Shown here: positions 46,547 to 64,000 of the stretch, in pieces
Layout of the letters: every line of letters begins with the position of its first letter
Numbering within the stretch: position 1 is the first letter of the stretch
NCBI RefSeq assembly: GCF_007990755.1
Contig: NZ_BJXA01000049.1
Location: forward strand, 1 to 64,000
Reading direction: 5' to 3'
Length of the DNA stretch: 64,000 nucleotides
Origin: Nocardia ninae NBRC 108245
GTDB lineage: Bacteria > Actinomycetota > Actinomycetes > Mycobacteriales > Mycobacteriaceae
The notes under the pieces: generated by a model
Databases searched by the model: none
What the model was told of the DNA's origin: nothing
Seen by the model: only the letters and a program-made list of their open reading frames with translations
Made by a program: the position numbers and the translations under genes

Positions 46547-46584
46547 CCATCGAACGGTGGGTGGCGTTTTACACCTTTCGATGG
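46547..46584. promoter_or_regulatory. Inverted repeat in the exporter/two-component intergenic region
   Basis: CCATCGAA (46547-46554) and TTCGATGG (46577-46584) are perfect inverted copies 22 nt apart, in the 130-nt space between the divergent permease and sensor kinase genes. Such a dyad could bind the response regulator and control both transcripts. No promoter boxes are clear. Confidence 0.45.
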
Positions 46585-46618
46585 ATGCCCACCCGGTTGC
46601 CGCACATAAGCTGGCAAG

Positions 46619-47815
46619 GTGCACTCGTCACCGCTCACACCCGTCTTCACCGCGCTGCGGCTCGGGCTGCATGTGCTGGTGACGGCTTTAGCCGTGGTGA
46701 TCGCCGTGCGGGCGCTGCTACCGGGTGCGCCGCATCCGATCCCGGTGGTGGCGTTGACGGCGGGCTTCCTGCTGACGTACTTCGCGGGCCACGTACTGAG
46801 CGGGCTCCGCGGCGGGCTCGCAATCTGGTTGATCGCCCTGACCGGGTGGTGGCTCGGCTTGGTCCTGCTCGCTCCCGACGCCGGCTACCTGGCCTTCGGG
46901 CTGTTCTTCCTCTATCTGCATCTGCTCCCGCGTCCATGGAGCCTGCTCGCGGTGGCGGCGGCCACGGTCATCGCGGTGGTGGGTTTCGGCGTGCATCGGG
47001 GCTGGTCGGTGGCGGGCGCGATCGGTCCGATCCTCGGCGCGGCGGTCGCCGTCGGCATCGGCCTCGGCTACCAGGCCCTGTTCCGCGAGTCCGCCGAACG
47101 ACAACGGCTGATCGATGAATTGCTCAGTACCCGAGCGATACTCGCGGATCAGGAACGGACGGCGGGCAAGCTGTCCGAGCGTGAACGCCTGGCCAAGGAG
47201 ATCCACGACACCGTGGCCCAGGGGTTGAGCAGCATTCAACTGCTGCTGCACGCCGCAGAGCAATCGGCACCGGATCACCCCGCGCTGCAACGGATTCAGT
47301 TGGCCAGGGAGACCGCTGCGGAGAACCTTGCCGAAACCCGCAGGCTCATCGCGGAATTGGCCCCGGCCGCGCTGGACGGTCAATCGCTGGCCCAGGCGTT
47401 GGAACGAATCTGCCTGCGCACCAACAGCTCCACACTCGCCACCCAGCTGGTGGTCGAGGGCACACCCGAGCGACTGCCGATGCCGGTAGAGGCTGCGCTG
47501 GTACGCATCGCGCAGGGCGCCGTCTCGAATGTGGTGCAGCACGCCGCGGCCGCCCGCATGCGATTGACGCTGACCTACGCCGATGCCGAGGTGCTGCTCG
47601 ACGTGGTGGACGACGGAGTCGGTATCCCACCCGACGTCCTCGCACACCCGCCGTCCGGCTCGTTCGGTCTGGCCGCCATGCGGTCGCGCGTCGAGCAGCA
47701 GGGCGGCACCATGGCGGTGGAGTCGGAACCGGGCCACACCGCGGTCACCGTCTCCTTCCCCCTCGAACCCGCCGCACCCGAACCGGACTCGGCCCGACCG
47801 GGAGAGCGCGCATGA
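46619..47815 (+). CDS. Sensor histidine kinase (ChrS/HrrS-like)
   Basis: The 398-residue kinase has six hydrophobic segments within residues 10-152 and little extracellular sequence, so it probably senses a ligand in or at the membrane. The phosphoacceptor is His 196 in [13 protein letters not shown] (HisKA_3 type). The ATPase domain has N-V-V-Q-H-A, D-D-G-V-G-I and G-L-A-A-M-R. The design and divergent position relative to the HrtBA-like exporter recall the heme-responsive kinases ChrS and HrrS. GTG start at 46619; the stop overlaps the regulator gene (ATGA). Confidence 0.85.
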   Translation: MHSSPLTPVFTALRLGLHVLVTALAVVIAVRALLPGAPHPIPVVALTAGFLLTYFAGHVLSGLRGGLAIWLIALTGWWLGLVLLAPDAGYLAFGLFFLYLHLLPRPWSLLAVAAATVIAVVGFGVHRGWSVAGAIGPILGAAVAVGIGLGYQALFRESAERQRLIDELLSTRAILADQERTAGKLSERERLAKEIHDTVAQGLSSIQLLLHAAEQSAPDHPALQRIQLARETAAENLAETRRLIAELAPAALDGQSLAQALERICLRTNSSTLATQLVVEGTPERLPMPVEAALVRIAQGAVSNVVQHAAAARMRLTLTYADAEVLLDVVDDGVGIPPDVLAHPPSGSFGLAAMRSRVEQQGGTMAVESEPGHTAVTVSFPLEPAAPEPDSARPGERA

Positions 47816-48429
47816 TCCGCCTGCTGCTGGCCGACGACCACGCCATCGTCCGCGCGGGCCTGCGCGCACTGCTCGACGGCGGCGACGACATCACCGTCGT
47901 CGGCGACGTGCCCACCGGCGAGGCGGCCGTCGCGTTCTGCGCGACCACCCCGGTGGATCTGGTGCTGATGGATCTGAGCTTCGGCCCGGGCCGCTCCGGC
48001 GCGGACGCCACCGCCGAGCTGCGCGCGCTCCCGCAGCCACCGAATGTCTTGGTGGTCACCAACTACGACACCGACGCCGACATCCTCGGCGCGATCGAGG
48101 CCGGCGCCTGCGGCTACATCCTGAAGGACACCCCACCGACCGAACTGCTCGCCGCCGTCCGCGCGGCGGCCGCGGGGGAGAGCGTGCTGTCGCCCGCGGT
48201 CGCCTCGAAGCTGATGACCCGGGTGCGCCGCGCCGACACCACCCTGAGCGCCCGCGAAATCGAGGTGCTCCGGTTGGTCGCCGACGGCCGCGCCAACCGC
48301 GAGATCGCCAAGGAACTGTTCCTCAGCGAAACCACCGTCAAGTCCCATCTGGTGCACATCTACGCGAAACTCGGTGTCCGCTCCCGCACCTCGGCCGTCG
48401 CCCGCGCCCGCGAGCAGGGCGCGATCTGA
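47812..48429 (+). CDS. NarL/LuxR-type response regulator (ChrA/HrrA-like)
   Basis: The 205-residue regulator has a receiver domain (acidic D8-D9, phosphorylation site Asp 54 in L-V-L-M-D-L-S, and a conserved Lys in I-L-K-D-T) and a C-terminal LuxR helix-turn-helix ([15 protein letters not shown] through S-E-T-T-V-K-S-H-L). It is cotranslated with the kinase via a 4-nt overlap. By analogy with ChrSA it would activate the divergent exporter, a hypothesis from organisation. Confidence 0.9.
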   Translation: MIRLLLADDHAIVRAGLRALLDGGDDITVVGDVPTGEAAVAFCATTPVDLVLMDLSFGPGRSGADATAELRALPQPPNVLVVTNYDTDADILGAIEAGACGYILKDTPPTELLAAVRAAAAGESVLSPAVASKLMTRVRRADTTLSAREIEVLRLVADGRANREIAKELFLSETTVKSHLVHIYAKLGVRSRTSAVARAREQGAI

Positions 48430-48490
48430 GATCGCGACATGCGCCCGCCGGTGCGCCGTCCAGCCCTCCGCCTGCCCCTAGGGTGAAGCA

Positions 48491-48916
48491 ATGGCCTCCC
48501 TCTCGGATCCTCAGGTGCGCGAGTTCCTCTCCGCGGGCACGCGGACGGGCAAGGTGGCGTTCGTCGCCGCCGACGGCCGCCCGATGGTGACGCCCGTCTG
48601 GTTCGTGCTCGACGGCGACGAGCTGGTGTTCAACACCGGCAAGGACACCGCCAAGGGCAAGGCGTTCGCGCGCGACGGCCGCATCGCGGTGATCGTCGAT
48701 GTCGAGGCGATGCCGTACCCCTCGGTGCAGTTGCAGGGCACCGTGACGCTGTCCGAGGATCCCGAGGAACTGCTGCGCACCGCCACCGAGATCGGCGGCC
48801 GCTACATGGGCGCCGACCGGGCCGAGGAGTTCGGCAAGCGCAACGGCGTGCCCGGCGAACTCGTCGTCCGCCTGCGGCCGACCAAGGTGATCGCGCACTT
48901 CGACGCGACGGCCTGA
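48491..48916 (+). CDS. PPOX-class F420-dependent oxidoreductase
   Basis: The 141-residue single split-barrel protein carries the F420/FMN-binding pattern of the pyridoxamine-oxidase-like family: P-M-V-T-P-V-W-F, F-N-T-G-K-D-T-A-K and G-R-I-A-V-I-V-D. Actinobacterial members bind F420, FMN, biliverdin or heme; the exact cofactor cannot be read here. It follows the response regulator by 61 nt on the same strand and could be co-regulated with the putative heme exporter. Confidence 0.82.
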   Translation: MASLSDPQVREFLSAGTRTGKVAFVAADGRPMVTPVWFVLDGDELVFNTGKDTAKGKAFARDGRIAVIVDVEAMPYPSVQLQGTVTLSEDPEELLRTATEIGGRYMGADRAEEFGKRNGVPGELVVRLRPTKVIAHFDATA

Positions 48917-48945
48917 CACATCCCGCGCTGAATACACTCACCGGC

Positions 48946-49695
48946 ATGACCGTGCACTTCATCGGGGCCGGGCCGGGTGCGGCCGATCTGCTGACCCTGC
49001 GCGCGGTCGCCCTGCTTCGAGAGTCGCCGGTGTGCCTGTACGCGGGCACCTACCTCGACCCCGAGGTGCTCGGGCACTGCGCCCCCGACGCCGAACTGAT
49101 CGACACCCAGCACCTCGACCTCGACCAGATCACCGAACACCTCGTGCGCGCCACCGAATCCGGCAAGGACGTGGCCAGGCTGTGTTCGGGTGACCCGTCG
49201 CTCTACTCCGCGCTCACCGAACAGACCCGGAGGCTGGACGCGCACGGTATCGCCTGGGACGTCACCCCCGGCGTGCCCGCCTACGCCGCCGCGGCCGCAC
49301 TGCTCGGCACCGAACTCACCGTCCCCGAGGTGGTGCAGTCGGTCGTGCTGACCCGCACCCAGGCCCGCTCGACCGCGATGCCGGACACCGAGGCGCTGGC
49401 GAACTTCGCGGCGACCGGCGCCACCCTCGTGCTGCACCTGGCGATCACCCGCGTCCGCACGCTGGCCGCCGAGCTCGTCGCCGACTACGGCACGGACTGC
49501 CCGGTCGCCGTCGTGTACCGCGCCAGCCAGCCCGACCAGCTGATCCTGCGCGGCACCCTCGCCGACATCGCCGATCAGGTCGAGGCCGCGGGGCTGCGCC
49601 AGGCCGCGGTCATCCTGGTCGGCCGGGCGCTGGCAGACCCGGTGTCGTGTGCGCAATCCCACCTCTACGACCCGGCGCGCGTGCGCCATCGGTGA
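48946..49695 (+). CDS. cobM: Precorrin-4 C11-methyltransferase
   Basis: The 249-residue SAM-dependent tetrapyrrole methyltransferase has F-I-G-A-G-P-G-A-A-D-L-L-T near the start, L-Y-A-G-T-Y, the S-G-D-P-S-L-Y motif and P-G-V-P-A-Y-A-A-A-A-A-L-L. These are typical of CobM, which methylates C11 of precorrin-4 in the aerobic cobalamin pathway. Other cob genes are not adjacent, so the pathway is dispersed in this genome. It lies 29 nt after the PPOX gene. Confidence 0.93.
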   Translation: MTVHFIGAGPGAADLLTLRAVALLRESPVCLYAGTYLDPEVLGHCAPDAELIDTQHLDLDQITEHLVRATESGKDVARLCSGDPSLYSALTEQTRRLDAHGIAWDVTPGVPAYAAAAALLGTELTVPEVVQSVVLTRTQARSTAMPDTEALANFAATGATLVLHLAITRVRTLAAELVADYGTDCPVAVVYRASQPDQLILRGTLADIADQVEAAGLRQAAVILVGRALADPVSCAQSHLYDPARVRHR

Positions 49696-50072
49696 CCCGC
49701 CGCATCTCCGGCGCAGCGCGTCGCGCAGGATGTGAGGTCTGCAACATGAGGACCGCAAATTGCCGACACCTCAACTGCCTGTGATGATGTCCGTCGGCTA
49801 TCGAGGTTGGTTGGTTCGGTGCCGCCGACGACGGTAGATTGGTTCGGTGATCTGTAGCGAGGTTCCCGGCATTGCCGGTCGGCGGGTAGTGGGCGCGGTC
49901 GCGCCTATGTAACAAGGTCACCCTGGCGGACAGATAGTGCCAATGAGCTTTTTTGCCTGATTGATTATGAGAATTGAACCCCGAGACGCGGGCGCCACGC
50001 TGGGATAGGTGAGCGTCCTGTCCGGGTGTCGTCGGGGAGCGCTTGCGTGGTGTTCCGGAAGCGAGGTTACGG
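49696..50072 (+). other. Intergenic region upstream of the NRPS
   Basis: This 377-nt region has no credible gene. It contains an AT-richer stretch at about 49946-49980, the likeliest place for the NRPS promoter, but no clear -35/-10 pair. I searched by eye for an iron-responsive IdeR/DtxR box and found none. The NRPS ribosome site GAGG is at 50063-50066. Confidence 0.5.

Positions 50073-64000
<13,928 letters not shown>

Noticed and set aside
49696-50072. Search for an IdeR/DtxR iron box upstream of the NRPS
   Set aside because: No 19-bp TTAGGTTAG-type dyad is seen; a siderophore role cannot be supported from regulation.

Overview
The window is high-GC actinobacterial DNA of a mycolic-acid-type lineage (Mycobacteriales), most like Nocardia or a close relative. 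The evidence is the gene content: a mycofactocin locus, a KshB-type steroid hydroxylase reductase, a complete yrbE-mce operon, an accD1-accA1-fadE19-maoC-citE leucine block in mycobacterial order, an MbtH protein and a giant NRPS. GTG/TTG starts, 4-nt ATGA/GTGA overlaps and hairpin terminators without U-tracts fit this. I see no tRNA, rRNA, CRISPR array, transposase or phage gene.

Layout. 1-2370: end of a ferredoxin reductase, a glutamate-racemase-like protein, an AlkD-like repair protein. 2377-4133 (minus): kshB behind a TetR gene. 4410-9291 (plus): mycofactocin genes mftA, a fused mftB-mftC, mftF and mftG, with mftD and mftE absent. 9292-10021: gene-poor, with a perfect 14-bp inverted repeat. 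10022-12393: mbtH, two small ORFs and an XRE regulator. 12443-15025 (minus): aldo/keto reductase, DJ-1/PfpI protein and a double CMD-domain protein, the last behind a textbook MerR-type promoter. 15158-17266: a beta-lactamase-fold lipoprotein convergent with an MpaB/DUF2236 oxygenase. 17554-27141 (plus): two tiny membrane proteins, yrbEA-yrbEB, mceA-F and an Mce-associated protein, closed by two paralogous regulators that each carry two TetR domains (minus, 27142-29812).

30022-40329: P450, acetoacetyl-CoA synthetase, CitE-type lyase, MaoC hydratase, acyl-CoA dehydrogenase and the biotin carboxylase alpha and beta chains (all minus), with a divergent TetR gene. This is a leucine/isovalerate (and perhaps itaconate) degradation cluster. 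40338-43531: 3-hydroxybutyrate dehydrogenase and an MHS-type transporter (minus) with a divergent LysR gene; with the acetoacetyl-CoA synthetase this makes a ketone-body route. 43685-44545: a PD-(D/E)XK nuclease-like protein.

44655-48429: an FtsX-type ABC exporter divergent from a NarL-type two-component system, an arrangement and sequence that recall the HrtBA/ChrSA heme-export modules of corynebacteria. A PPOX-family protein and cobM follow. 50073 to the window end: a single NRPS reading frame of at least 4,642 codons, C-A-T x4 plus the start of a fifth module. Its first C domain resembles that of EntF, and modules 3 and 4 carry the EntF serine code. The gene is cut by the window edge.
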